A DNA stretch of 64,000 nt, from positions 124,001-188,000 of the forward strand of contig NZ_QGDT01000005.1 of the NCBI RefSeq assembly GCF_003149085.1, in the 5' to 3' direction. A program made the position numbers and the translations under genes. This DNA comes from Dyadobacter jejuensis. GTDB taxonomy: Bacteria; Bacteroidota; Bacteroidia; Cytophagales; Spirosomataceae. The notes under the pieces were generated by a model. The model made no database searches and was not told where the DNA came from. It was given only the letters and a program-made list of their open reading frames with translations. Shown here one piece after another: positions 17,394-26,242 of this stretch (position 1 is the stretch's first letter; each line of letters opens with the position of its first letter).

Positions 17394-20300
17394 TTAAAAT
17401 CCTAGATCGATGCCGAATGAAACGGTACGGGAATACACATCGACCTTTCCTTGTCCCGAAGCGGCCTGACTCTCGGGGTCAAAACCATCTTTTACGTTAT
17501 GAAACTCGAATAAATTGTCGCCCGATACCCATAGTCTTAGTCGGTCCAAGCCTAGTTTCTTGATGATCGGACTTGGTAGGGTGTAGCCTAGGATCATCGA
17601 TTTGCATCGCATATAGGAGATGTTCTGCACGTTATAGTCATTCACTTTGGTATAGTTCCAGTCATTTCTACTGCCGTTTCTGGTCAGTACAGGGAAGGGA
17701 GCGTCGGTATGATCGGGGCTCCAGGTCTGTCCTAAGAATATCCGATTTTGGTTGGTCCAGCTCCAGCGGAAAGGTGCCGACATTTTATCGGTTCGTACCA
17801 GGTATTGCTGGCCTACTCCTTGGAAAAAACTCGTGAAATCGAAACCCTTGTAGGACAATCCTAGGTTAATTCCGAAGGTGTAGTGCGGATTAGCATCCCC
17901 ATAATAGTCGAGGTCGTCGGTGGTAATGGCTCCATCCTTATTCATGTCGACCTTGGCTGCGCTACCGGGAGTCAGTCGATTGGTAGTGCCATTGACCGGA
18001 ATAAAGGATCCGCTGCCGCTATGGGCATTATAATAATTGGTTACTTCTTCTTCGCTTTGAAGGAATCCATTGGTGCGGTATACATAGATAGAGTTGAGAG
18101 GCTTTCCCTCCACTACGCTATTGGTTCCGGCATTGATAGCCACTGATCCATTGTACTTAGTAACTTCGGTTTTTGCATCCGATAAGGTTACTCCTACGTT
18201 ATACCGCAAGTCCTTACCGATCCTATCCTGCCAGGCAAGCATGGTCTCGAATCCCTTGGCCACGAAATGACCATCGTTGGTAAAGGGCGAGCCCGTTCCC
18301 AATGTCGATGGGTAAACCAGCTTGACTAGCATACCCTTATTTTTACGGATAAAGTAATCGAAGGACCCGCTTAACCGATTTTGCAATAGGGTAAAGTCTA
18401 CCGCAAGGTTGGTAGAGGCTACTCGTTCCCATGACCTGTCACGTACCGATAGGCCACTCACCCAGGCTGTTTGCGTTTGGGTGGGGGTGGTGCCAAATAT
18501 GGTGGTACCAGTGCCAATTCCCGAAACGTAGTCATAATTGCCAATACCCGACAGGGACCCAAGTTCACCATATGATGCGCGCAGCTTCAGGTTATCGATT
18601 AGCCGCTGATTTTGCATGAATTTGAACTGGGTAAGCCTCAAACCCGCCTCGGCGCCTACGAAATCGGCCCAACGGTTTTCTGGAGCGAGCTTAGAGGACC
18701 CATCACGACGGTACTGTACTTGTAATAGGAGGGTCTCTTTAAAGTCATAATTTAACCTACTCAAATAAGATACCAGTGCCCAGGCGTTGGAATTGCCCGA
18801 ATTGTCGTCGTAGGTGGCATCCCCGGTATTGATGGCGTCTAGGTCGTTGGAGGCCATATAGCTCCTTTTGGCATAGAGGTCGTCTCCTTGTTCCATTTCA
18901 CTCGTTATACCAGCCAAAAAGGATAAGTTATGTCCACTTAAAGATTTGTTATAATTCAAAAAGCCTCCGTAGCTGTTATACAGGTTCCTGGTGTTGGTAT
19001 TCGTTACGTAAAGGTCGTTGGGCTTAGTTTGGAAAAAGATATTATCTGGTTTGCCAAGTTCTCCTTCCCAGTCGTACATCGTTACCTGGTTACCGCGTTC
19101 TATTTCTATTCCATTGCGCTCCTTAATATTGGCATTGGCGGTAAGGGAAAGTCCTGCCAAGGGGCGTATAAATCCCATATCGATGGTGGCCTTTCCCGCC
19201 AATCGGAAAAATGTTTCGGTATTGTTAATCCTACCGCCTTCTATAAGCTTAGCCAACAGGTTGTTAGAGCCAAAGGCGTCATAAAAGTTGCCAGCTGGGT
19301 TGTAGAGCGGGAAGATAAACATGTCCTGAATTCCTTCTCCGACTCCCCGCGTGGGGGTGCTAATTAATCTTTTGTCATATGATAGATTGGCCTCTGTTTT
19401 GATCCATTTATTGACGGAGTAGTCGAGGTTGGTTCTGAAGTTGTATTTCTTAGTGCCGTCGTATACCACATCGACCAAGGAACGGTCATTGGCGAAGCCT
19501 AGAGAGGTGAAAGTTCTGATTTTGTCAGTACCTCCAGAGAAGCTTACGTTATGGTTCTGCCCCCAGGTGTTGCCATAAACGGCATCAAACTGATTGGCGG
19601 TAGGGTCTAACCTTAGCTTGCCATCGCTTCTCCAAAAGGCTTCATTATTGGCCAAGCGCTGATATTCTTCTCCTGTAAAGAGCCACCAGTTGTTTTCTGA
19701 TCCTGAGGCTACTGCATCATTGGTGTTGGCAATGATATTCATCTGCGCCCACTCTTGGCCTGATGCTACAGGGAATCTTTTTCCAATGTAATTGAGGTGT
19801 GCGCTGCCTGTGTATTTTACCTTCACCTTGCCTGTTTCCCCTCTTTTGGTGGTCACGAGTATAACTCCACCGGCCGCTCGAGTACCATAAATGGAGGCCG
19901 CAGCATCCTTCAATACCGAGATGCTTTCAATATCGTTGGGGTTGATTTGCGATAGCTCCCATTGATAAGAGGCGATTCCGTCGATGACGATCATAGGGCT
20001 TACTGCGTTCACCGATATGCCCCCCCGAAGTGAAATGCTCGTGCCTTCGTTGCCAGGTCTTGACGAACTACGGGTGATGGTGAGGCCTGGTACCTGGCCT
20101 TGAAGGGCCGCGGCAGCATTGGTAGTGGCTCGGCCTTGCAGCGCTTCATCTCCACTTACCTGAAATACAGCTCCAGAAAGTGTCGATTTCTTTTGTGTCC
20201 CATATCCTACAACCACCACCTCTTCCAGTGACTTAGTATCTACTTTTAGGGAAACATTGACCGTCCCTGACTTGGTAACGCTAACCTCCGATGGTAAAAA

Positions 20301-20906
20301 TCCTACATACGAAAAGACTAAAACGGCTGCTTGCTCGGGCAGTTGCAGGCTGTAGGTCCCATCTACCCCCGTGGTAGTTCCCTTGGCTGTGCCTTTGATA
20401 GCAATGCTCACCCCTGGCAAGGGAAGGTTGCTCTCGTCGGTAACTGTCCCGGTAACTGTCCACTGATAGGAAGCCTGTGGAGCGTTTATTTCTGTGGAGG
20501 CTGCGTCCGATCCAATTTTTAGGACTATCCGATCCTTGATGAGTTTGGTGGAGATGCGGTCGGGTTTGAACAACTCGGCCAATACTTCCGATACCGTTTT
20601 GTTCTGCAACGAAAGCGATACCAGGCGCTCTACTGGTAGCGACTTGGGGCTGTATACGAACTTGACGCCCGACTTCGCTTCGAGCATTGTCAGCACCGTT
20701 TTTATTTCCTTCTGCTCGACCGACAAGGTTACTTTTTGATTCAATAGCTCCTGTGCGTTGACCTCATTCCCATAAGAGTAGGTCCCTGCAATGGCCGCAA
20801 GCAGTATTTGTATAAATGAGAGTTTCATAATAGTACCTATTGGTGCTATGAATTGTCTTGTTTTTTTCATTGCTTTGTTGTAGTTGGATTTGGAATGGTT
20901 CAACAA
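17394..20906 (-). CDS. SusC-type TonB-dependent receptor with N-terminal STN signalling domain
   Basis: A 1170-residue outer-membrane transporter. Residues about 53-130 form an STN domain that contacts a FecR-type anti-sigma factor; residues 150-220 are a carboxypeptidase-regulatory-like domain; SLEEVVVVGYG at 226-236 is the SusC hallmark; the plug follows (GGISVNAVSPMIVIDG, SISVLKDAAA) and then the beta-barrel, ending at an aromatic-glycine C-terminus (GIDLGF). The ATG at 20868-20870 (MKKTRQF) is a more likely start than the first one because the signal peptide then sits at the N-terminus. A FecR gene lies directly upstream and SusD directly downstream, so this is a FecR-controlled import system. 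Confidence 0.95.
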   Translation of the reverse strand: MLNHSKSNYNKAMKKTRQFIAPIGTIMKLSFIQILLAAIAGTYSYGNEVNAQELLNQKVTLSVEQKEIKTVLTMLEAKSGVKFVYSPKSLPVERLVSLSLQNKTVSEVLAELFKPDRISTKLIKDRIVLKIGSDAASTEINAPQASYQWTVTGTVTDESNLPLPGVSIAIKGTAKGTTTGVDGTYSLQLPEQAAVLVFSYVGFLPSEVSVTKSGTVNVSLKVDTKSLEEVVVVGYGTQKKSTLSGAVFQVSGDEALQGRATTNAAAALQGQVPGLTITRSSSRPGNEGTSISLRGGISVNAVSPMIVIDGIASYQWELSQINPNDIESISVLKDAAASIYGTRAAGGVILVTTKRGETGKVKVKYTGSAHLNYIGKRFPVASGQEWAQMNIIANTNDAVASGSENNWWLFTGEEYQRLANNEAFWRSDGKLRLDPTANQFDAVYGNTWGQNHNVSFSGGTDKIRTFTSLGFANDRSLVDVVYDGTKKYNFRTNLDYSVNKWIKTEANLSYDKRLISTPTRGVGEGIQDMFIFPLYNPAGNFYDAFGSNNLLAKLIEGGRINNTETFFRLAGKATIDMGFIRPLAGLSLTANANIKERNGIEIERGNQVTMYDWEGELGKPDNIFFQTKPNDLYVTNTNTRNLYNSYGGFLNYNKSLSGHNLSFLAGITSEMEQGDDLYAKRSYMASNDLDAINTGDATYDDNSGNSNAWALVSYLSRLNYDFKETLLLQVQYRRDGSSKLAPENRWADFVGAEAGLRLTQFKFMQNQRLIDNLKLRASYGELGSLSGIGNYDYVSGIGTGTTIFGTTPTQTQTAWVSGLSVRDRSWERVASTNLAVDFTLLQNRLSGSFDYFIRKNKGMLVKLVYPSTLGTGSPFTNDGHFVAKGFETMLAWQDRIGKDLRYNVGVTLSDAKTEVTKYNGSVAINAGTNSVVEGKPLNSIYVYRTNGFLQSEEEVTNYYNAHSGSGSFIPVNGTTNRLTPGSAAKVDMNKDGAITTDDLDYYGDANPHYTFGINLGLSYKGFDFTSFFQGVGQQYLVRTDKMSAPFRWSWTNQNRIFLGQTWSPDHTDAPFPVLTRNGSRNDWNYTKVNDYNVQNISYMRCKSMILGYTLPSPIIKKLGLDRLRLWVSGDNLFEFHNVKDGFDPESQAASGQGKVDVYSRTVSFGIDLGF

Positions 20907-20971
20907 TAGGAGCCCAGGCTCATTTTTAGAAATGAACTACGCTTGTTCCACAAGTTTGGGCTTTAAAACTG

Positions 20972-20999
20972 AACCGGAGATGCTGGCACATCTTCGGTT
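20972..20999 (-). other. Hairpin between fecR and susC (leftward system)
   Basis: Eleven-bp arms at 20972-20982 and 20989-20999 (one G-T wobble) enclose a 6-base loop. On the minus strand it lies between the FecR stop and the SusC start, followed by CAGTTTT, a weak U tract, so it may partly terminate the transcript or protect RNA ends. On the plus strand it is followed by seven T and would stop antisense transcription. A comparable hairpin exists in the second FecR-SusC system at 26178-26209. Confidence 0.6.
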
Positions 21000-21035
21000 T
21001 TTTTATTTGAGCATAATTTTATTTACATAGGCAAT

Positions 21036-22109
21036 TTATTTTTTAGGCTGAAATGGTTTGCACTCTCCCCCTGAGATCACAATCGTTTTACCTTTTATTT
21101 TAGAGTCTGAATTGAGTAGGGCATTGAGTATATCAAGTTTTGTAAATAACGATTCTGTCGTCAGGTCGGCCGTGATGGTACAGTTTAATATCGCTGCATT
21201 TTCGACCTTTATCTCAACGCCGTAGGCGTTTTCTAGCTTAGCTACAATATCGGAAAGGGTGGCTTCGGCAAACACGAAAGCATCGACACTCCGTAGCGAG
21301 GGTTCGTTTTGGTCGAGCAAGGCGGGCTTTTCTACCAAGCCGGCAATGTATTCTGCCCGGTCGGGAAGTATCGTCACGCGCTCATTAGGAGTTAGGACTA
21401 CCCCCCCAGCCTGAGCTTTAAAGTCCCTACTGGTTCTGTCGGAGGGCTCTACGATGACCTTACCCGTTATGACGGCTACCTCCATTTTTCCTGAGTTCTT
21501 GTCTTTTTTGATGGTAAAGCTCGTTCCTAATACTTTGGTTACGATATCGCCGCTATAGACGATAAAAGGCCTCTGCGGATCTTTGGAAATGTCGAAGAAG
21601 CCATCTCCTTCCAAATAAACCATGCGTGTGGAAGCATCGAAGCTTTTGGGGTAGTATAGGCTCGCACCCTCCTCCAATTCGACTAGGCTACCATCTTCTA
21701 GGTTGATTTTCTTGGGGGTATGATGGGTGTTGGTTACTTTATTAAGGGAAATAATCTCCTCCTGGGCTACACCTTTAACGGGGAAGTTATGGACTTTTCT
21801 ATAATCTGATATCAGATATAGGAAGCCTAAGACCAAGAGCACAGACGCGGCCGTGGCGATCTTAAAGAAACTTTGATGCCAAAATGGAATTACGCTTTCC
21901 GAAAGAGATTCACTGGACTTGGCTTGCTCGATCTTATTCCATAATTTTTGCTCAAGTTGCTGTTTTTGGGAGGCCTGCAGGGATTCCTCCTCAGGGTTTC
22001 CCAAGGAGTCATACCAAATATCCATGGCCTTTTTGTCGGACCCAGACAGGCTGTTGTTGATATAATTTTGGAGTACCTCTAAAAACCCCTTTTTCTTATT
22101 TTCCTTCAT
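21036..22109 (-). CDS. FecR-family anti-sigma factor
   Basis: A 357-residue inner-membrane regulator. Residues 1-80 are the cytoplasmic sigma-binding part, a single membrane helix lies near 83-102 (IATAASVLLVLGFLYLI), the periplasmic FecR domain follows (about 130-245, including LEDGSLVELEEGASLYYP and VYLEGDGFFDISKDPQRPF), and a DUF4974-like domain is at the C-terminus (about 280-350). It should transmit the SusC/STN occupancy signal to an ECF sigma factor. No sigma gene adjoins it on this strand: the next upstream gene, 273 bases away, encodes an unrelated membrane protein. The nearest sigma gene (24380) is divergent and is paired with another FecR. Confidence 0.93.
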   Translation of the reverse strand: MKENKKKGFLEVLQNYINNSLSGSDKKAMDIWYDSLGNPEEESLQASQKQQLEQKLWNKIEQAKSSESLSESVIPFWHQSFFKIATAASVLLVLGFLYLISDYRKVHNFPVKGVAQEEIISLNKVTNTHHTPKKINLEDGSLVELEEGASLYYPKSFDASTRMVYLEGDGFFDISKDPQRPFIVYSGDIVTKVLGTSFTIKKDKNSGKMEVAVITGKVIVEPSDRTSRDFKAQAGGVVLTPNERVTILPDRAEYIAGLVEKPALLDQNEPSLRSVDAFVFAEATLSDIVAKLENAYGVEIKVENAAILNCTITADLTTESLFTKLDILNALLNSDSKIKGKTIVISGGECKPFQPKK

Positions 22110-22382
22110 CTAATAATCTGATACCGTTTACGTCGTCGTGTATGGTATAGTCACTTGTCCCGCAAATTTGCCGCAAATAGTTTTATAACATATTTAAATG
22201 TTTATATGATAAATTGATATTTTGGATAAAAATCTTGGTTTTATACCATATAATGGGAAGGGAAGGTTAGAGCTGTAGCAGGAAGTGATGGTCCTGGCCC
22301 TTACCCGGTTATCGAGAACCGTATGGTATTGAAGGGGTTGGAGACGAAATTCATCATAAACTGTTAAATGCAAACGGGGTAG

Positions 22383-23042
22383 CTACTTGTTGGTTTTTCT
22401 TGCTACCCAAAGTCTTCGTATTTCCAGTAAATGTGCCAGATAGACCAATGGTACGATGTAGGCAGGGAGATAGATATAAGGGAACTGGCTAAGAGCAACA
22501 TTGGGTTGGTCGAAAGCCAGCTGCTGAAAGGGTAGCGGGGACGAAAGGATGGCTATGATCACAATGATAGTTAGGAATACTATTCCGAAAGTATTCCATA
22601 TGAGGAGTAACAGTGGTGGGGTTGGCCGCTTTAACACTCGCGCATATCCTAGCAATATCATGGCCGTGACCCCCATAAAAATGTCGTAATTCCAACCCTC
22701 AAAGGTCATTAATTGGGGGATATGTCCTTGTAGAAAGAGCTGGAAAAGGACGAGTTCGATCGGTAAGCGTAGGCCATGTAGTCCCAATAAATAAGTAAAG
22801 TTGGTTTGGGTTAGGCGCAGAAATCGATAGGCCGAATAACCTAATAATGGAACAGCGATCAGGATCCAAAGGAAGGGTGGGGGCATCGTGATGGTGTCCT
22901 GAAAGATACCATAATAGGCCGGGCCGCCAATAATCAGTATCCAAAGCAGGCTTCCACCGAGCACCCTTTTGTCGCTTCCTGTTCCCCGAAAGAAGAAGAA
23001 TGCTGACAAAAAGGTAATGGTCATAAATACGAAGGGCAACAT
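22383..23042 (-). CDS. Hypothetical multi-pass membrane protein
   Basis: A 219-residue protein with about seven hydrophobic helices (for example LLWILIIGGPAYYGIF, FLWILIAVPLLGYSAY and FGIVFLTIIVIIAIL) and a basic C-terminus (RRLWVARKTNK). I do not recognise the family. It starts 8 bases after the end of the DUF1569 gene and is almost certainly translated from the same mRNA. Nothing in the sequence links it to carbohydrate use. Confidence 0.72.
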   Translation of the reverse strand: MLPFVFMTITFLSAFFFFRGTGSDKRVLGGSLLWILIIGGPAYYGIFQDTITMPPPFLWILIAVPLLGYSAYRFLRLTQTNFTYLLGLHGLRLPIELVLFQLFLQGHIPQLMTFEGWNYDIFMGVTAMILLGYARVLKRPTPPLLLLIWNTFGIVFLTIIVIIAILSSPLPFQQLAFDQPNVALSQFPYIYLPAYIVPLVYLAHLLEIRRLWVARKTNK

Positions 23043-23050
23043 ATGTATCT

Positions 23051-23524
23051 CTATTTTCCGAACTGTCGAAGATGATGGTCCGTGTGCTTGTAGACGTATT
23101 GGCCAACCTGCTCCTGGGTCATCTTACCAAAAAAGGGATGGGTCGATTCCAGTAGGTCGAAATAGGCATACCGCTCCATTAATAAGATCCATTTTTCGCG
23201 TTCGGCATGGAAGTCGCCCTGGTGGGTGATCTTCATATCGGGATGAGTCGGTTGATTCTTTTTAATCGGGTCTTCGTTCTTTAAAATCTGTTTAAGCGTC
23301 ATAGGGCCAAATAGGCGGCCTATGAAAAGCCGTTTATAGGATTTGAGTCCATGGGTCATTTCGTCGGACAGGTAGCAATGTCTAACCATTTGATAGGGGT
23401 CCATTTTTCCCCAAAGCCTAGGGCTGTCGGGTTGTAGCTGCTCTATCCGTGTTCGGATTTCTCGTCTGGTGGTGGCGTCGAATATTGTTTTCATACGTTG
23501 GGGGGAGTCGGTGAGTGGTTCCAT
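23051..23524 (-). CDS. DUF1569 (DinB-like) protein
   Basis: A 157-residue soluble protein resembling DUF1569, a branch of the DinB/YfiT four-helix-bundle superfamily. The pattern LWGKMDPYQMVRHC (with H49) and the C-terminal KHTDHHLRQFGK (H147, H150, H151) supply the histidines that bind metal in this superfamily. The ATG at 23492-23494 (MKTIFDA) is probably the true start, since family members begin near there. Function is unknown; DinB-like proteins are often metal-dependent thiol transferases or stress proteins. It is cotranscribed with the membrane protein that follows. Confidence 0.75.
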   Translation of the reverse strand: MEPLTDSPQRMKTIFDATTRREIRTRIEQLQPDSPRLWGKMDPYQMVRHCYLSDEMTHGLKSYKRLFIGRLFGPMTLKQILKNEDPIKKNQPTHPDMKITHQGDFHAEREKWILLMERYAYFDLLESTHPFFGKMTQEQVGQYVYKHTDHHLRQFGK

Positions 23525-23611
23525 TATTGAGCTTTTGGTGCTAAGACTTTATCTTCAACAAAACTAGGGTCCCGAGTCAACAATATTATTGCCCTATGAC
23601 AAGAAATGGAA

Positions 23612-24190
23612 TTACTCGGAAATTTCTTTCCGAATCCTGCTCAATGAGGTGTCGGTCACCCCCAAATAAGTGGCAATATGCTTGAGTGAAATGTTTTGGA
23701 TAAGATCCGGTTTTTCCTTCATCAGTTTGAGGTATCGGTCTTTTGCCTGGTCGGCAATAATGGAAACACTATGTTTTTTTAATTCGAAATAGCTGCCTAC
23801 CAAGGTGGTTCGGCCCTGTTCCCTGAAACTTTTTATGTTATGAAACAGGTCTTGAAAACTGTTGAAGTCGAGCTGCCAAAGCACACAAGCAGAAAGTGTT
23901 TGGATATTTTCGCGGGTTGGATTTCTTAAGAAAAAGGAGGTCCAGTCAATCACGATGTCGCCGGCTGCGTAAAAGTTGGTCGATATGTCTTTTCCTTCCG
24001 GATCAATTACATAGGACCGGGCGTATCCACGCTCTAAAAACCAATAATGGTTTTCTAAATCTCCTTCTTGGAGCATATATGCGCCTTTAGCCAGTTCCAA
24101 GCGCTGGAATTTGGGGAGGATCGTTTCTAATTCTGGAATGGTAAAATCAGTTTCTTTAAAAATTTGGGTCAAAAAATGGGGCTGAGTCAT
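23612..24190 (-). CDS. Crp/Fnr-family transcriptional regulator
   Basis: A 192-residue regulator of the Crp type common in Bacteroidota. Residues about 15-125 form the cyclic-nucleotide-binding beta-barrel (LAKGAYMLQEGDLENHYWFLERGYAR is its core, shown in part), and residues about 160-190 hold the helix-turn-helix (LKHIATYLGVTDTSLSRIRK). No Fnr-type cysteine cluster is present, so it is not an oxygen sensor of that class. It is divergent from the ECF sigma gene with 189 bases between and upstream of the DUF1569 gene on the same strand. Ligand and targets are unknown. Confidence 0.85.
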   Translation of the reverse strand: MTQPHFLTQIFKETDFTIPELETILPKFQRLELAKGAYMLQEGDLENHYWFLERGYARSYVIDPEGKDISTNFYAAGDIVIDWTSFFLRNPTRENIQTLSACVLWQLDFNSFQDLFHNIKSFREQGRTTLVGSYFELKKHSVSIIADQAKDRYLKLMKEKPDLIQNISLKHIATYLGVTDTSLSRIRKEISE

Positions 24191-24339
24191 GGCGGTGCTT
24201 TTGGATAATATCGAACCAAGATACTGGTTTTTGATAAGTTTTTATAGAGAGGCTTATGGCTATCTGTCGGATACAGGCCTAAGTAGCCGGCCGGGCTTGG
24301 AGGCGAACCTTTTGGTTATAATTATTCATTAGATTATTC

Positions 24340-24358
24340 AATCAAAGTGCTTTTGATT
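24340..24358. promoter_or_regulatory. Dyad upstream of the ECF sigma gene
   Basis: AATCAAA (24340-24346) and TTTGATT (24352-24358) form a perfect 7-bp dyad separated by 5 bases, ending 21 bases before the sigma-factor ATG. It could be an operator or a 5' leader hairpin; which one cannot be told from the sequence. Confidence 0.3.
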
Positions 24359-24379
24359 ATTCACTGAAAGAAATGCTCA

Positions 24380-24976
24380 ATGGAAAATGAATCGACCACT
24401 CTGCAGAAACGGCCAAATGATTTGATTCTTTGGGAATCCTTTAGGCGGGGAGATCGAGTCGCTTTTGAAAATATTTATCAGGCGCATTTTGGTTCATTGG
24501 TGCGCTATGGACTTAAAATTTCACAAGACCAAGATTTGATTCAAGATTGTATTCAGGATTTATTTATTGAACTCTGGGATAGTCGGCAACAACTGACCAT
24601 TCCAAATTCAATCCGATTTTACTTGCTAAAATCATTACGTTACAAAATAATAAGACAGCTGCAGAACTCTAATACAGAAAGCCTCGAAAATGGTTATGCT
24701 GCCGTTATTGAAGATAGTGTTGAGCATAACATCCTGCTACAGGAAACCCGTAGTGGTTATTTACGACAGCTGGGGTTGGCTATGGATCAGCTTCCCAAGC
24801 GGCAACGCGAGGCCTTGCACCTCAGGTATTTTCAAGGGCTAAGCAATGAGGATGTAGCCCGATTGATGGGCGTGAATTATCAATCGGCCTGCAAATTTAT
24901 ATATACCGCCCTCAAATCGCTCCGAAATATAATGCGGCTATCTAGCCTAATTCCCACTTTATGGTTTTTTATTTGA
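24380..24976 (+). CDS. ECF-type RNA polymerase sigma factor
   Basis: A 198-residue extracytoplasmic-function sigma factor. Region 2 lies around residues 28-95 (AFENIYQAHFGSLVRYG, then DCIQDLFIELWDSR) and region 4 around 130-185 (LPKRQREALHLRYFQGLSNEDVA, in part, with the helix-turn-helix near VARLMGVNYQSACKF). It should direct transcription of the downstream FecR-regulated SusCD operon. The gene is followed 73 bases later by its presumed anti-sigma factor. Because the other FecR in this window has no sigma gene beside it, this sigma may also serve that system (inference). Confidence 0.93.
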   Translation: MENESTTLQKRPNDLILWESFRRGDRVAFENIYQAHFGSLVRYGLKISQDQDLIQDCIQDLFIELWDSRQQLTIPNSIRFYLLKSLRYKIIRQLQNSNTESLENGYAAVIEDSVEHNILLQETRSGYLRQLGLAMDQLPKRQREALHLRYFQGLSNEDVARLMGVNYQSACKFIYTALKSLRNIMRLSSLIPTLWFFI

Positions 24977-25049
24977 AAAAAATCATAATAAAATGGATTA
25001 AAATGGGAAGTGTTTTGCACTTGGATAGGTAAATCAAAAAAAGTATCCA

Positions 25050-26138
25050 ATGCAGCGGGATTTTTCGAAATTTGAGATTGAAGATTTCGTTTTTGACGAA
25101 TCGTTTCAAAAATGGGCCAGTGGAATACCGTCTCCAGAGCATCGTTTTTGGGAGCGTTATTTGCATATTTATCCGCACCAAACCGACAAACTGTTAGCGG
25201 CTAGGGAACTGGTCAAGCAACTAAAGGCCGATGACCCCGCATTGTCGTTTCATGCAATGCGGCGGGAAGTATGGTCGACACTTCAGGAGCATATTGAGCC
25301 ATCGGGAAAGGTGGTAAGACCTATTTTTACCTTTTGGAACATCGCCGCGTCGGTGGTATTGGTCATACTAGGACTTGGAGCATGGTATCTGTCGAGCCAG
25401 CCCCAGCTTCATCAGCAAATGGAGCAGGTGATTACCTTTCAGCCCGCCGAGTCGGAGTTGATTGAAGAGGTAAACAGAACCAACAGTACTCTTCTGGTTC
25501 ACCTGAGCGATGGCAGCGTCGTAGAGTTGGCCAAAAATAGTCGGTTAAAATATCCTAAGAGCTTTGCCAATAATCAACGCGTAGTCCAATTGGAAGGGGA
25601 GGCATTTTTTGAAGTCCAAAAGAACCCTGAAAGCCCGTTTTTAATTTATGCTAACGAAACGGTTACCAAAGTATTGGGGACCAGTTTCCGGATTGTCGCC
25701 TTTCAAGATGCCTCCAAAGTGATCGTTTCCGTAGCAACAGGCAAGGTGTCGGTCTTTTCTAAGGAGGGCTACCACCGAAGTGCCCAGCATCAGAATGCCG
25801 CAGGCGTGGTGTTGACGGCCAATCAACGGGCCGAGTTTACCAGAGATCAGCAGCAGTTCAATAAGACCCTAGTGGAGAATCCTGATATAATAATAACGCA
25901 AGAGAACCCAACTTTTAATTTCGACAATACACCCTTAAAATTGGTTTTTGAGGCATTGGAAAAGGCCTATGGAGTAGAGATTCTGTACGATGCTGAGCTG
26001 GTATTGAATCGATCCTTAAAGGTACACTTTGGCGAAGAGTCCTTGTATGAGAAGCTGACGGTGATTTGCAATACCATGGGGATGCAATATCAGATTGTAG
26101 ACGCCAAAATCATTATTGAAAGAAAGAATTTGAACTAA
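25050..26138 (+). CDS. FecR-family anti-sigma factor
   Basis: A 362-residue anti-sigma factor with a cytoplasmic N-terminus (1-95), one membrane helix (about 96-115, IAASVVLVILGLGAWYL), a periplasmic FecR domain (about 140-255, with HLSDGSVVELAKNSRLKYP and QLEGEAFFEVQKNPESPF) and a DUF4974-like C-terminus. It forms a classical cell-surface-signalling set with the sigma factor upstream and the STN-bearing SusC downstream. It shares its domain layout with the FecR at 21036-22109, but the cytoplasmic parts differ clearly, which could mean different sigma partners. Confidence 0.93.
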   Translation: MQRDFSKFEIEDFVFDESFQKWASGIPSPEHRFWERYLHIYPHQTDKLLAARELVKQLKADDPALSFHAMRREVWSTLQEHIEPSGKVVRPIFTFWNIAASVVLVILGLGAWYLSSQPQLHQQMEQVITFQPAESELIEEVNRTNSTLLVHLSDGSVVELAKNSRLKYPKSFANNQRVVQLEGEAFFEVQKNPESPFLIYANETVTKVLGTSFRIVAFQDASKVIVSVATGKVSVFSKEGYHRSAQHQNAAGVVLTANQRAEFTRDQQQFNKTLVENPDIIITQENPTFNFDNTPLKLVFEALEKAYGVEILYDAELVLNRSLKVHFGEESLYEKLTVICNTMGMQYQIVDAKIIIERKNLN

Positions 26139-26154
26139 ACCTAAACCCCAAAAA

Positions 26155-26205
26155 ATGAAAGAAAGCTTGAAACGAAAGAAGTCAGTAATGTTTCCGCATT
26201 ACTGA
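26155..26205 (+). other. Possible 16-codon leader ORF between fecR and susC
   Basis: ATG at 26155 after an A-rich stretch opens a 16-codon frame (MKESLKRKKSVMFPHY) that stops at 26203-26205 inside the right arm of a perfect hairpin. Ribosomes reading it would open the hairpin, so it could work as a leader peptide. A chance ORF is equally possible. Confidence 0.25.
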
Positions 26206-26209
26206 CTTC
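26178..26209 (+). other. Perfect hairpin between fecR and susC (rightward system)
   Basis: Arms GAAGTCAGTAATG (26178-26190) and CATTACTGACTTC (26197-26209) pair perfectly over 13 bp with a 6-base loop. No T tract follows, so it is not a standard terminator; an attenuator, RNA-processing site or 5' stabiliser for the susC-susD portion is more likely. Confidence 0.75.
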
Positions 26210-26242
26210 AATGAGCAACCCCCAAGTATCCGTGGAAAGAAA

